A stretch of DNA of 64,000 bases from CAHJXG01 sp965277495 (GTDB lineage Bacteria > Pseudomonadota > Alphaproteobacteria > Acetobacterales > Acetobacteraceae). The translations under genes were made by a program, and so were the position numbers. The stretch spans positions 1,240,001-1,304,000 of the forward strand of contig OZ255824.1 in assembly GCA_965277495.1 (NCBI GenBank). Reading direction: 5' to 3'. The notes beneath the pieces were generated by a model. The model did not search any database, was not told where the DNA came from, and was given only the letters and a program-made list of their open reading frames with translations. Below, in pieces: positions 23,926 through 32,066 of this stretch (the stretch's first letter is position 1; every line of letters starts with the position of its first letter).

Positions 23926-24558
23926 ATGATATCCAAGCCCGATTACCTTCGTGAAACCCCATCCCAGACGGCCGGACCCTACGTCCATATCGGCCTGATC
24001 CCGCAGCAGGCCGGGTTCGACATCTTCGAACGTCCGTTCGGCAACGTCCTGGCCGGGCCGGACACGCGTGGCGAGCGGATACGCATCGAAGGCCGCGTGC
24101 TCGACGGGTTGGGCGCGCCGTGCCGGGATATCCTGCTCGAAGCCTGGCAGGCCAACGCCGCCGGCCGTTACAACCATCCGGCGGACCAGCAGGCGGGCAA
24201 GGCGGTCGACACAGGCTTCCGTGGCTGGGGCCGCGCCGGCACGGACTTCACGACCGGGCTTTATCGGTTCGAGACCGTCAAGCCCGGCGCGGTGGTGGGC
24301 CGCAACGGGCACAAGCCGATGGCGCCGCACGTGAACCTCTGGCTCGTTGCGCGCGGCATCAACATCGGCCTTTCGACGCGGATGTATTTTGCCGACGAGG
24401 CTGAGCTGAACGAACAGGATCCTGTGCTGCGCATGATCGATCCGCCAATCCGGCGCGAAACCCTGCTCGCCCGCCGCGAGGAGCGGGCCGAGGGCACGGC
24501 CTACGTATTCGACATCCGTCTGCAGGGCGACGGGGAAACGGTGTTCTTCGATATTTGA
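23926..24558 (+). CDS. pcaG: Protocatechuate 3,4-dioxygenase alpha subunit
   Basis: The 210-residue alpha chain is homologous to PcaH (shared W-Q-A-N-A-x-G-R-Y and R-F-x-T-V-K-P-G-A segments). It has the alpha-type start with T-P-S-Q-T-A-G-P-Y-V-H-I-G and the tail F-D-I-R-L-Q-G. The metal tyrosines and the HIH pair of the beta chain are not kept (P-H-V-N instead), as expected for the non-iron subunit that shapes the active site. It is four bases downstream of pcaH. No pcaB, pcaC or pcaD is encoded in the window, so the later steps must lie elsewhere. Confidence 0.95.
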   Translation: MISKPDYLRETPSQTAGPYVHIGLIPQQAGFDIFERPFGNVLAGPDTRGERIRIEGRVLDGLGAPCRDILLEAWQANAAGRYNHPADQQAGKAVDTGFRGWGRAGTDFTTGLYRFETVKPGAVVGRNGHKPMAPHVNLWLVARGINIGLSTRMYFADEAELNEQDPVLRMIDPPIRRETLLARREERAEGTAYVFDIRLQGDGETVFFDI

Positions 24559-24574
24559 AAACAGGGGAGAAATC

Positions 24575-25408
24575 ATGAGGCCCGTCGTCATCGCCGTCGC
24601 CATCACCGGCTCCGTGCCGCGCAAGCAGGACAACCCCGCCGTTCCCACGACGTCTGCGGAGCAGATTGAGAGCACGCACGAGGCGTTCGAGGCCGGGGCG
24701 AGCCTGGTCCACATCCATGTGCGCAATCCGGACCAAAGCGCGTCGAGCGACCCGGCGCTGTTCGCCGCCGTGCAGGAGGGCGTGCGCAGGCATTGCCCCG
24801 GCATGATCGTGCAGTTCTCTACCGGCGGACGCGGCCGCGATCCGGCGGCGCGCGGCAATGCGCTGGAGCTGCGGCCCGACATGGCGTCGCTGTCGACGGG
24901 ATCGGTGAACTTCCCGACCATCGTATATGAGAACTCGGCCGCGCTGGTAATCGACCTCGCGACCAAGATGCAGGCCAACGGCGTGCGCCCGGAGATCGAG
25001 ATCTTCGATCTGAGCCACCTGCACGGGGCGCGGCGGCTGGTGGACGCCGGGCTGATGGATGAGCGTCCGCACGTGCAGTTCGTCATGGGCGTGAAGAACG
25101 CGATGCCGGCAGAGGAGCACCTGCTGGACCTGATGCTGGGCGAGCTGCGCCGTGTGCTGCCGCAGGCGACCTGGACCGCGGCGGGCATCGGCGTCAATCA
25201 GGCGCGCGTGATGGACTGGGTGCTGGCGCGCGACGGCGACGGCGTGCGCACCGGCCTCGAAGACAACATTCGGATTAGCCGCGACCGCCTCGCCGCCAGC
25301 AACGCCGAGCTGGTGCAGCATGCGTCTGCGGCCGTCGCGCGCCACGGCCATCGTCCCGCGACGCCCGCCGAGGCGCGTGCGGCGCTCGGCCTGGAGGCGC
25401 CCGCATGA
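24575..25408 (+). CDS. Beta-keto acid cleavage enzyme (BKACE, DUF849)
   Basis: This 277-residue TIM-barrel enzyme belongs to the BKACE family, whose founding member is 3-keto-5-aminohexanoate cleavage enzyme (Kce). Zinc ligands His46 and His48 (VHIHVRN) and Glu229 (GLEDN) are present. Family members condense a beta-keto acid with acetyl-CoA to give acetoacetate and a new CoA ester. The residue corresponding to Glu14 of Kce, thought to bind the substrate amino group, is Val14 here, so a non-amino substrate is likely. In this pca cluster 3-oxoadipate is the obvious candidate, giving succinyl-CoA and acetoacetate. The stop overlaps the next ATG. Confidence 0.85.
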   Translation: MRPVVIAVAITGSVPRKQDNPAVPTTSAEQIESTHEAFEAGASLVHIHVRNPDQSASSDPALFAAVQEGVRRHCPGMIVQFSTGGRGRDPAARGNALELRPDMASLSTGSVNFPTIVYENSAALVIDLATKMQANGVRPEIEIFDLSHLHGARRLVDAGLMDERPHVQFVMGVKNAMPAEEHLLDLMLGELRRVLPQATWTAAGIGVNQARVMDWVLARDGDGVRTGLEDNIRISRDRLAASNAELVQHASAAVARHGHRPATPAEARAALGLEAPA

Positions 25409-26238
25409 TCACGGGGCGGACCAAGGTCATCGCCCATCTCGGTTTCCCGACCGAAGCGTTCAAAGCCCCGATGATCTACAATCCCTGGTTCGAGAAGCAG
25501 GGCATCGAGGCAGCCGTCGTTCCCATGGGGGTGGAGGCGAAGGACTATCCGGACCTGCTCCGGACGCTGTTCCGCATCACCAACCTGCATGGCGCGCTCG
25601 TGACCATGCCGCACAAGGTGACGACGACGCGCCTGGTGGACGAGCTGACGACGACGGCGCAGATCGCCGGGGCGAGCAACGCGATCCTGCGCCGGGCCGA
25701 CGGGTCGTTGCTGGGCGACATGTTCGACGGCGCGGGTTTCGTGCGCGGGATGCAGCGCAAGGGCCAGGGCGTTGCCGGCGCCCGCGCGCTGGTGGTGGGC
25801 TGCGGCGGCGTCGGTTCGGCCATCGCCGCTTCACTGGCCGCGGCCGGGCTCGCCGGCATCGGCCTGTTCGACGCGACGGCCGGTTCTGCCGAGGCTTTGC
25901 GGGATCGTCTGCGGGCGCACTATCCGGCGCTGGACGTTGTGACAGGCTCGAACGATCCCGAGGGATTCGACATCATCGTCAACGCCACGCCGCTTGGCAT
26001 GCGTGAGGGCGATCCGCTGCCGGTCGACGCCGGGCGCATCGCCAAGGGAACCTTCGTGGGCGAGGTGGTGATGAAAGAGGAGTTCACGCCGCTGCTGCGG
26101 GCCGCGATGGCGAAGGGCTGTCCGGTCCAGGTCGGCACGGACATGCTGTTCGAGATGATCCCGGCCTACCTCGAATTCTTCGGCTTCGGCACGAGCACGC
26201 CGGACGAACTGCGCGCGGTGGCCCAGCTACGGTATTGA
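25405..26238 (+). CDS. Shikimate/quinate dehydrogenase-like protein (atypical AroE)
   Basis: The 277-residue protein has the AroE two-domain plan: the catalytic lysine in TMPHK (Lys71), Asp108 in GDMFDGAGF, and the nucleotide loop VVGCGGVGSA at about 128-137. The usual N-terminal S-x-S-P-x-x-H-N carboxylate clamp is replaced by T-E-A-F-K-A-P-M-I-Y-N, so the substrate pocket differs from housekeeping AroE. By context it may oxidise quinate or shikimate to feed AroQ and QuiC1, but another hydroxy acid is possible. It overlaps the BKACE stop by ATGA and is followed 16 bp later by an EamA transporter. Confidence 0.8.
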   Translation: MITGRTKVIAHLGFPTEAFKAPMIYNPWFEKQGIEAAVVPMGVEAKDYPDLLRTLFRITNLHGALVTMPHKVTTTRLVDELTTTAQIAGASNAILRRADGSLLGDMFDGAGFVRGMQRKGQGVAGARALVVGCGGVGSAIAASLAAAGLAGIGLFDATAGSAEALRDRLRAHYPALDVVTGSNDPEGFDIIVNATPLGMREGDPLPVDAGRIAKGTFVGEVVMKEEFTPLLRAAMAKGCPVQVGTDMLFEMIPAYLEFFGFGTSTPDELRAVAQLRY

Positions 26239-26254
26239 ACCCAAGGCCTGATTT

Positions 26255-27163
26255 TTGAGCCAACAACCGGCGGAGGCGCAGGCGCAACCGGTGCTGCCTG
26301 CCATCCTGCTCGTGCTCTGCGCCGTCGTGCTGTTCTCGTTGTCGGACGTACTGGCAAAGCTGCTGCGCCAATCGTTGCCGGCGGCCGAGATCGCCTGGCT
26401 GCGCTACATCGTCTTTGTCGGGTTTGGCGTGCTGCTGGCTGGACGGAACCGTTTCGCTGCGCTGCGCCCGAAACGTCCGCTGCTGCAGGGCCTGCGCGGC
26501 CTCGGCCTGGTCGCTTCGGCGGTGCTGTTCATCAGCGGGCTGGGTTACCTGCCCGTGGCTGAGGCGACGGCGATCAACTTCATTTCGCCCGCATTCATCA
26601 CGGCGCTGTCGATCCCGTTCCTCGGCGAGGTGGTCGGCCTCCGTCGCTGGGCTGCGGTGCTGGCCGGCTTGGCGGGCGTGCTTATCGTGATCCGCCCCGG
26701 GGCCGGCGCGCTGCAGGCCGCGGCGGCGTTCCCGCTGCTTTCGGCGCTGTGCTGGGCGGCGACCATCATCATCACCCGGCGCATGGGCGCCACCGACCGC
26801 ACGGAGACGACGCTGTTCTGGTCGGCCCTGACCGGGCTTGCGGTGTTGACGGTCCTGGCGCCGTTCGGCTTCGTGCTGCCTACGCCCCATCAGTTGTGGG
26901 TTGCGCTCGTGCTCGGGATCTGTGCGTCGATTGGGCAGTACTTGGTGATTATCGCTTATCGGCTGGCGCCGGCCTCGACGCTGGCCCAGTTCTCCTATGC
27001 GCAGATTCTTTCCTCGACCGGGCTTGGCTACCTAGTTTTCGGCGCGGTGCCGGACCGGGCGACGCTCGTCGGCGCGGCGATCGTCATCGCAAGCGGCCTC
27101 TATACCGCCCACCGCGAAAGGGTCCGGGTGCTCGAACGCAGGGTGCCGGCTCCGAACAGATAG
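26255..27163 (+). CDS. EamA/DMT-family transporter
   Basis: The 302-residue protein has ten predicted membrane helices in two EamA repeats (about 14-145 and 158-290). Typical features are A-W-L-R-Y near helix 2 and A-E-A-T-A-I-N-F-I-S-P at the end of the first repeat. The family includes exporters of metabolites and amino acids. The start TTG at 26255 lies 16 bp after the AroE-like gene, so it probably belongs to the quinate/protocatechuate transcript. Substrate is unknown. The region 27164-27309 after it has no gene; a weak hairpin there lacks a T-tract. Confidence 0.8.
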   Translation: MSQQPAEAQAQPVLPAILLVLCAVVLFSLSDVLAKLLRQSLPAAEIAWLRYIVFVGFGVLLAGRNRFAALRPKRPLLQGLRGLGLVASAVLFISGLGYLPVAEATAINFISPAFITALSIPFLGEVVGLRRWAAVLAGLAGVLIVIRPGAGALQAAAAFPLLSALCWAATIIITRRMGATDRTETTLFWSALTGLAVLTVLAPFGFVLPTPHQLWVALVLGICASIGQYLVIIAYRLAPASTLAQFSYAQILSSTGLGYLVFGAVPDRATLVGAAIVIASGLYTAHRERVRVLERRVPAPNR

Positions 27164-27309
27164 TCGCCAACTCGGCGAGCGGGCTGGTTTGAGAGCTCAA
27201 GTTTCCGGCCGCTTGCGAGTTGTGACTCCGGTCACACCGGCGCAGCGGCATTCATCGTATCACGCGCGCCCCGGGGAGAATCATTAACCAGCCCCGGATG
27301 GAGGCAGCG

Positions 27310-28977
27310 ATGAGCGACAGTTTAATAAAGCAAGTCCCATTTTGGCCAGTATTCTCCCATATACGCGCGCTGGTCGTCTTGGATGGGCAACCCACCTCGT
27401 CTCATTACGCATCATTCGGCCACGGCGACCTCAGCACCGATCCCAGTAACGGCGATGCGTATTTCGGGCTCAGCGAGTTCATCGCGACGCTGTCCGAGGG
27501 CGGCATCTTCGGGCAGTTCGCGGTCACCAAGGCGCATCGCGACACGGACGTGCGCGGGGCCGCCGACATCGAACACTTCCGCTTCGACGCGCACGACCTG
27601 TCCCACTACGACGAGATCTGGCTTTTCGGCGTCGCACCGCATAACGCGCCGTCGGACGCGTTGAGCGACTCTGAACTCGCGGCGCTGGCTACGTTCATGG
27701 ACGGCGGCGGCGGCGTGTTCGCGACCGGCGACCACGAAGACCTGGGCGTCAAGATGAACGGGCGCGTGCCCCGCGTGCGCGCGATGCGCAAATGGTACTT
27801 CCCGGGCCCCGGACCGAACGGAGAGCCGGTGGCGCCTCCGGGCATGGGCACGCTGCGGATCGACACGACACAGCCAAATGTGCCCGGCAGCCACACCGTC
27901 GTGTTCGACAATCAATCCGACGACGTGCCGCAGCCGATCACGCCACGCTTCTACACATGGCGCTCGGGCCTGGTCACATCGCAGGTTTATCCACACCCGG
28001 TGCTGTGCGGGCCAAAGGGTCCGATCCGCGTGTTGCCGGACCATATGCATGAGGGCGAGGTGATCGCACCCACGAACCTTACCGCCTCATTTGAATTCGG
28101 CGGAAAGAACTTCGTGGAGTTTCCGGCCGACGTGCAGGGCCACCGGATCGCGCCCGAGATCATCGCTTGGGGCAGGATCCTGCCTGAGGTCAACATCTCG
28201 ACCGAGGGCGCGCATCAGGAAGGCACGCCGGGCCAAGCGGTGCCGCGCCCGTTCGGCGTGGTGGGCGCGTATGACGGCCATTTGGCGAAGGTCGGGCGCG
28301 TCGTGGTGGATTCGACGTGGCACCACTTCTTCGACATCAACCTGATCGGCGACCCTGTCGCGCCGTTTCCCAAAACCGAAGGCTTCCTCGCATCGGCGAG
28401 CGGCCAGGCCGCGTTGGCGGATATCAAGAGCTACTACCGCAACATCGGCACCTGGATCGCGCGTCCGAGCCGCCTATGGGGATTGTTCGTCGCCGGCGCC
28501 TACGCGGCATTGCGGGCGCAGCCGCTGGCGATGCTCGTGCATCCCGGACGCGCCTTCACGTCCGCCGAAACCGACCATATCGGCGCCCTCGCCTGGGATC
28601 ACCTGCGCCTCTACACGCCGCCATGCACGCTGCTGCAGGTCCATTGGGGAGTGATCGTCCAACAGGTCGGGCCGGTGGTGGCGACCCCTTGGCATCCGGC
28701 GCCGGGCGATCCCGGACCCTATTTCGACCCGCAGGAAATCGCACGAACGGTGCTTGGCCATACGGTGGTGGCGCTGGGCCAAGCGCGGAGCGAGATCGAA
28801 CGTGCGGGTGACGGCCAGCAAGAGGCACAGGTCGCAGAGGCCGCTCGCCGGGGCCTGCGCAGTGGTCTCGCCGCCGTTGCAGCCGGGCTGGAGCGCCAAG
28901 CGAAGTCGCTGGAGGGCCTGCATTCGGCGCTGTCTCGCGGACACGACGATATGGAGGCGGTGGGCAAACGGACATAA
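27310..28977 (+). CDS. Large conserved hypothetical protein (GATase/ThuA-like N-terminal region)
   Basis: The family of this 555-residue cytoplasmic protein is not recognised with certainty. The first 150 residues alternate strands and helices, with a nucleophile-elbow-like D-G-G-G-G-V-F-A-T-G-D-H-E-D (about 133-146), reminiscent of ThuA or class I glutamine amidotransferase-like folds. The middle contains V-V-V-D-S-T-W-H-H-F-F-D-I-N (about 334-347). The last 70 residues are helical and charged. There is no signal peptide. ATG at 27310 follows GGAGG (27300-27304); an in-frame ATG at 27298 lacks such a site. It is monocistronic and convergent to the URC operon. Confidence 0.6.
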   Translation: MSDSLIKQVPFWPVFSHIRALVVLDGQPTSSHYASFGHGDLSTDPSNGDAYFGLSEFIATLSEGGIFGQFAVTKAHRDTDVRGAADIEHFRFDAHDLSHYDEIWLFGVAPHNAPSDALSDSELAALATFMDGGGGVFATGDHEDLGVKMNGRVPRVRAMRKWYFPGPGPNGEPVAPPGMGTLRIDTTQPNVPGSHTVVFDNQSDDVPQPITPRFYTWRSGLVTSQVYPHPVLCGPKGPIRVLPDHMHEGEVIAPTNLTASFEFGGKNFVEFPADVQGHRIAPEIIAWGRILPEVNISTEGAHQEGTPGQAVPRPFGVVGAYDGHLAKVGRVVVDSTWHHFFDINLIGDPVAPFPKTEGFLASASGQAALADIKSYYRNIGTWIARPSRLWGLFVAGAYAALRAQPLAMLVHPGRAFTSAETDHIGALAWDHLRLYTPPCTLLQVHWGVIVQQVGPVVATPWHPAPGDPGPYFDPQEIARTVLGHTVVALGQARSEIERAGDGQQEAQVAEAARRGLRSGLAAVAAGLERQAKSLEGLHSALSRGHDDMEAVGKRT

Positions 28978-29000
28978 CGGGTCAGGCGCAATTCGGCTGA

Positions 29001-29033
29001 CTGCTCGAGGGGTGTTCCACAACCCCCGAGCAG
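29001..29033. terminator. Terminator-like hairpin between convergent genes
   Basis: CTGCTCG-A-GGG (29001-29011) pairs with CCC-C-CGAGCAG (29023-29033), an 11-pair stem with one mismatch and an 11-base loop. No T-tract follows on either strand, so it may work only as a weak or bidirectional stop between the gene ending at 28977 and the URC operon ending at 29141. Confidence 0.35.
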
Positions 29034-29140
29034 CGGCCGACGCTCTCCAGCGCCAGCCTGAAACTGCAGGCGGCATCAAGCCGTGTGAAATTCCGGTCCG
29101 CCGAAGAGGTTACATACGGAGCGCCACCGGCATCTCACGC

Positions 29141-29947
29141 CTACTGGCCCATCCGGCGCCGCAGCATACGCATCGCAAGCAAGGTCACGGCGATGGCCGT
29201 CAACGAAACGCCCGTCGTCACCGTGCCGAGCGCATACAGCACCGGCGAGGTCACGTTCGTCGTCATGCCCACGATCTCGAGCGGCAGGGTGTTGGTGCTG
29301 CCGGCGGTCAGCATCGTGCGGGCGAACTCGTCATACGAAAGGCTGAAGCCGAACAGCGCGATGCCGACGACGCCGGGCGCGATGATCGGCAGCACGACGT
29401 GGCTGAATACCTGGCCCGGCGAGGCGCCGAGGTCGCGGGCCGCCTCCTCCCAGGCGCGGTCGAAGCGGTTGAACACGGCGAACATGATCAGCAGGCCGAA
29501 CGGCAGCGTCCAGGTGAGCTGCGCGCCGAAGGCCGAGTTCCACCACGAGGCGTCCCAGCCCAACAGGCTGAACATCAGGCCGACCCCCAGGCTGACCAGC
29601 ACGCCCGGCACGATCAGGCTCGCGACCGTGAGCGTGAACAGCGCGCCCGACCCGCGGAACCGCCGGCGGAAGGCGAGCGACGCCGCGACCGCCACCACGG
29701 TGGTCGCCGCCATCACCATGGCCCCGAGCGCCAGCGACCGCGCAAAGGCGGCGCCGAGGTCGCCGACCGCCTGCTGCTGGAACAAGCGGGCGAACCACGC
29801 AGTGGAGACGCCGCGCATCGGGAACGTCAGCCCGCCCTCCGGCCCCTGGAACGACAGCACGACGATGGTGAGCGTCGGGCCATAGAGGAACAGCACGAAC
29901 AGCGCGAAGAAGCCGCCAAGCAGCCAGCGGCCGATACCCGTAATCAA
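29141..29947 (-). CDS. ABC transporter permease (PotC type), URC operon
   Basis: This 268-residue permease has six predicted helices. The ATPase-contact loop E-E-A-A-R-D-L-G-A-S-P-G-Q-V-F lies before the last helices, followed by F-G-F-S-L-S-Y-D-E-F as in PotC-type polyamine/organic-solute importers. The start is inferred as TTG at 29947, which overlaps the stop of the preceding permease (TTGA); a much longer upstream reading has no homology. It is the last gene of the operon urc1-urc4-upp-ATPase-SBP-permease-permease. The likely cargo is uracil, another pyrimidine, or a nitrogenous product of the URC pathway. Confidence 0.87.
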   Translation of the reverse strand: MITGIGRWLLGGFFALFVLFLYGPTLTIVVLSFQGPEGGLTFPMRGVSTAWFARLFQQQAVGDLGAAFARSLALGAMVMAATTVVAVAASLAFRRRFRGSGALFTLTVASLIVPGVLVSLGVGLMFSLLGWDASWWNSAFGAQLTWTLPFGLLIMFAVFNRFDRAWEEAARDLGASPGQVFSHVVLPIIAPGVVGIALFGFSLSYDEFARTMLTAGSTNTLPLEIVGMTTNVTSPVLYALGTVTTGVSLTAIAVTLLAMRMLRRRMGQ

Positions 29948-30783
29948 AGCTCGCGCCGGATGTCCACGACGCGCAGCAGCGCCGCGATCATCAGCAGCAC
30001 GAGCGCCAGCAGCACGACGGCGTTGGCGCAGGCGGCGGGATACTGCAACAGCGCGATCTGGTTCGAGATCATCAGCCCGACCGACGCGCGCTGCCCGCCG
30101 CCCATCAGCCGCACGGTCGTGAAGTCCCCCATCACCAGGGTGATGATGAACACCGAGCCGATGGCGACGCCGGGCTTCGATAATGGCAGGATGACCTCGC
30201 GCAGCACGGCCCATGGCCCGGCGCCGGCGTCGACCGCGGCCTCGATCAGGCGACGGTCGATCCTCACCATGGTGTTGAACACCGGCACCACCATGAACAG
30301 CGCATACAGATGCACGAAGGCGAGCACGACGGCGAAGTCGGAGAACAGCAGCATGTCGAGCGGACGGTCGACCAGTCCCAGCCGCAGCAGCGCGCCGTTG
30401 AACAGCCCCTCGCGCCCGAGGAACGGCACCCAGGAGATCATGCGGATGACGTTGGAGGTCAGGAATGGCACCGTGCAGACCAGGAACAGCGCCGTCTGCA
30501 GCGCTGCGCTGCGGATGCAGAACGCCAGGAACAAGGCGACCGGGATAGCGGCCGCGACCGTTAGTGCCCAGACCATCGCGGTGTATTTCAGCGTGTTCAG
30601 GTAGGTGAGCCAGGTAACGGGCGACAGCAGCACGTCGGCGTAGTTGGTCAGCACGAAACCCGGGATAAGCTGCACGCTGTCGTAATCGAAGAAGCTGACG
30701 ACCAGGATCGCCGCCATGGGCACCAGCAGGAATGCGCCGAGGATCGCCCAGAGCGGCGTTGCTAGGAGGGCGGCCCCCCTCAC
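29944..30783 (-). CDS. ABC transporter permease (PotB type), URC operon
   Basis: The 279-residue permease has six helices and the EAA loop E-A-A-V-D-A-G-A-G-P-W-A-V-L-R-E-V-I-L-P-L-S. This is followed by V-F-I-I-T-L-V-M-G-D-F, typical of PotB-like subunits. GTG at 30783 overlaps the stop of the binding-protein gene in a GTGA, the coupling style used throughout this operon; an ATG at 30804 would add seven residues but overlap more deeply. It forms the transmembrane pore with the PotC-type partner encoded next. Confidence 0.87.
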   Translation of the reverse strand: MRGAALLATPLWAILGAFLLVPMAAILVVSFFDYDSVQLIPGFVLTNYADVLLSPVTWLTYLNTLKYTAMVWALTVAAAIPVALFLAFCIRSAALQTALFLVCTVPFLTSNVIRMISWVPFLGREGLFNGALLRLGLVDRPLDMLLFSDFAVVLAFVHLYALFMVVPVFNTMVRIDRRLIEAAVDAGAGPWAVLREVILPLSKPGVAIGSVFIITLVMGDFTTVRLMGGGQRASVGLMISNQIALLQYPAACANAVVLLALVLLMIAALLRVVDIRREL

Positions 30784-32051
30784 GCGACCACGAACTCGTT
30801 CCATTTCTGCACGAGGTAGCGGTCCTCGGACATCACCGAGTTCCAACAGGCGACCTGCCCCATGCGGTCGACGAACGACCCGCCGTCACGCACTGCGCCG
30901 GCCTTTTCCAGCACCTTGCCGTCGGGCGACTTGATGTCGGACTGCGCCGGCTTGCCCTCCATCCAGAAGCCCCACTCGTCCGGCGTCATGTTCTCCTTTG
31001 CCGTTTCCAGCACCGCGCTGTAATAGCCCTGGCGGTTCAGGTATGCGCCGGCCCAGCCGGACAGGTACCAGTTGATGTACTCATACGCGGCGTCCAGCTC
31101 CATGCCGGCCAAGTACTTGGACAATCCGAGCCCGCCGCCCCAGGCGCGGTAGCCCTCCTCCAATGGCTGGTAGGTGCAGGCGATGCCGCGGGAGCGGACG
31201 GCGGTCACGGCGGGGGACCACATCGATTGGATCACGACCTCGCCGGACGCCATCAGGTTGACGCTCTCGTCGAAGCTTTTCCAGAACGCGCGGAACTGCC
31301 CGGAGCGCTTGGTCTCGATCAGGAACGCCGTCGTCTTCTCGATCTCGTCGCGGGTCATGTTGCCCTTGTCGCCGTACTTGATGCGGCCCAGGCTCTCCAT
31401 CACCATCGCGGCGTCCATGATGCCGATGGAGGGGATGTTCAGGATCGACGCGCGGCCCTTGAACGCCGGGTCCACCAGGTCGCGCCAATTGCGTATGGGC
31501 CGACCGACCAAGTCCGGGCGGATGCCGAGCGTGTCGGCGTTGTAGATGGTGGGGATCAGCGTCATCCAGCCGGTCGGCGCGGCGGCGAACTTGGTCGAGG
31601 CCGGCCCCTCGACGAAGCCCACGGTATGCGGCGCGGTGCCCTGGGCGATCCGGCTATTGGCCGTCAACCGGCCCGTCGTGAAGATCGGCACGATCTTGTC
31701 GTAGTTCTTGATCCGCTTCACGTCCATCGGCTGCAGCACGCCGGCGGGGAACACCTTCTTGCAAATGAAGTACTCGATGTCGGCGATGTCGTAGGACCGC
31801 GGCTGCGTGACGGCCTTTTGCGACACCGCGTCGGTGTCGAGCGCCGTCATCGCCAGGGTGAAGCCCAGGTCCTGTTTAACCTTGTCCGCCAGCGCGTTCA
31901 GGTTCGACACCCCGGTGCCGAACTGCCGCAGCGTGATGTTGCGGATGTTCTGCGCCCAGATCGTCGGGAACCCGGTGATCGCGCCCGACCCGGCGGCGGC
32001 CCCGGCCAGGGTAAGCGCAGTGCGGCGTCCGATAGTCTTCACAGGTGCCAT
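30780..32051 (-). CDS. Extracellular solute-binding protein (PotD-like), URC operon
   Basis: The 423-residue periplasmic binding protein has a twin-arginine-like signal (G-R-R-T-A-L-T-L-A-G, residues 8-17, cleavage near I-W-A-Q). The mature domain resembles the PotD/Fe-type family 1 solute-binding fold. It includes an I-W-A-Q-N start, S-Y-D-I-A-D-I-E-Y (about 85-93), and the W-M-T-L-I-P-T-I-Y-N-A-D-T-L-G-I hinge region. Its position between the ATPase and permeases and downstream of upp/urc4/urc1 suggests it captures the pyrimidine or related compound broken down by the URC enzymes. Ligand is inferred only. Confidence 0.87.
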   Translation of the reverse strand: MAPVKTIGRRTALTLAGAAAGSGAITGFPTIWAQNIRNITLRQFGTGVSNLNALADKVKQDLGFTLAMTALDTDAVSQKAVTQPRSYDIADIEYFICKKVFPAGVLQPMDVKRIKNYDKIVPIFTTGRLTANSRIAQGTAPHTVGFVEGPASTKFAAAPTGWMTLIPTIYNADTLGIRPDLVGRPIRNWRDLVDPAFKGRASILNIPSIGIMDAAMVMESLGRIKYGDKGNMTRDEIEKTTAFLIETKRSGQFRAFWKSFDESVNLMASGEVVIQSMWSPAVTAVRSRGIACTYQPLEEGYRAWGGGLGLSKYLAGMELDAAYEYINWYLSGWAGAYLNRQGYYSAVLETAKENMTPDEWGFWMEGKPAQSDIKSPDGKVLEKAGAVRDGGSFVDRMGQVACWNSVMSEDRYLVQKWNEFVVA

Positions 32052-32066
32052 GGCGGGTCTCCTTGC

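Noticed and set aside
28754..30604. Open plus-strand frame of over 600 codons across the URC permease genes
   Set aside because: It is antisense to two permeases with clear EAA loops. Its product is compositionally biased (Arg, Gln, Asp, His, Glu) and resembles no family. Long empty frames are expected opposite GC-rich genes.
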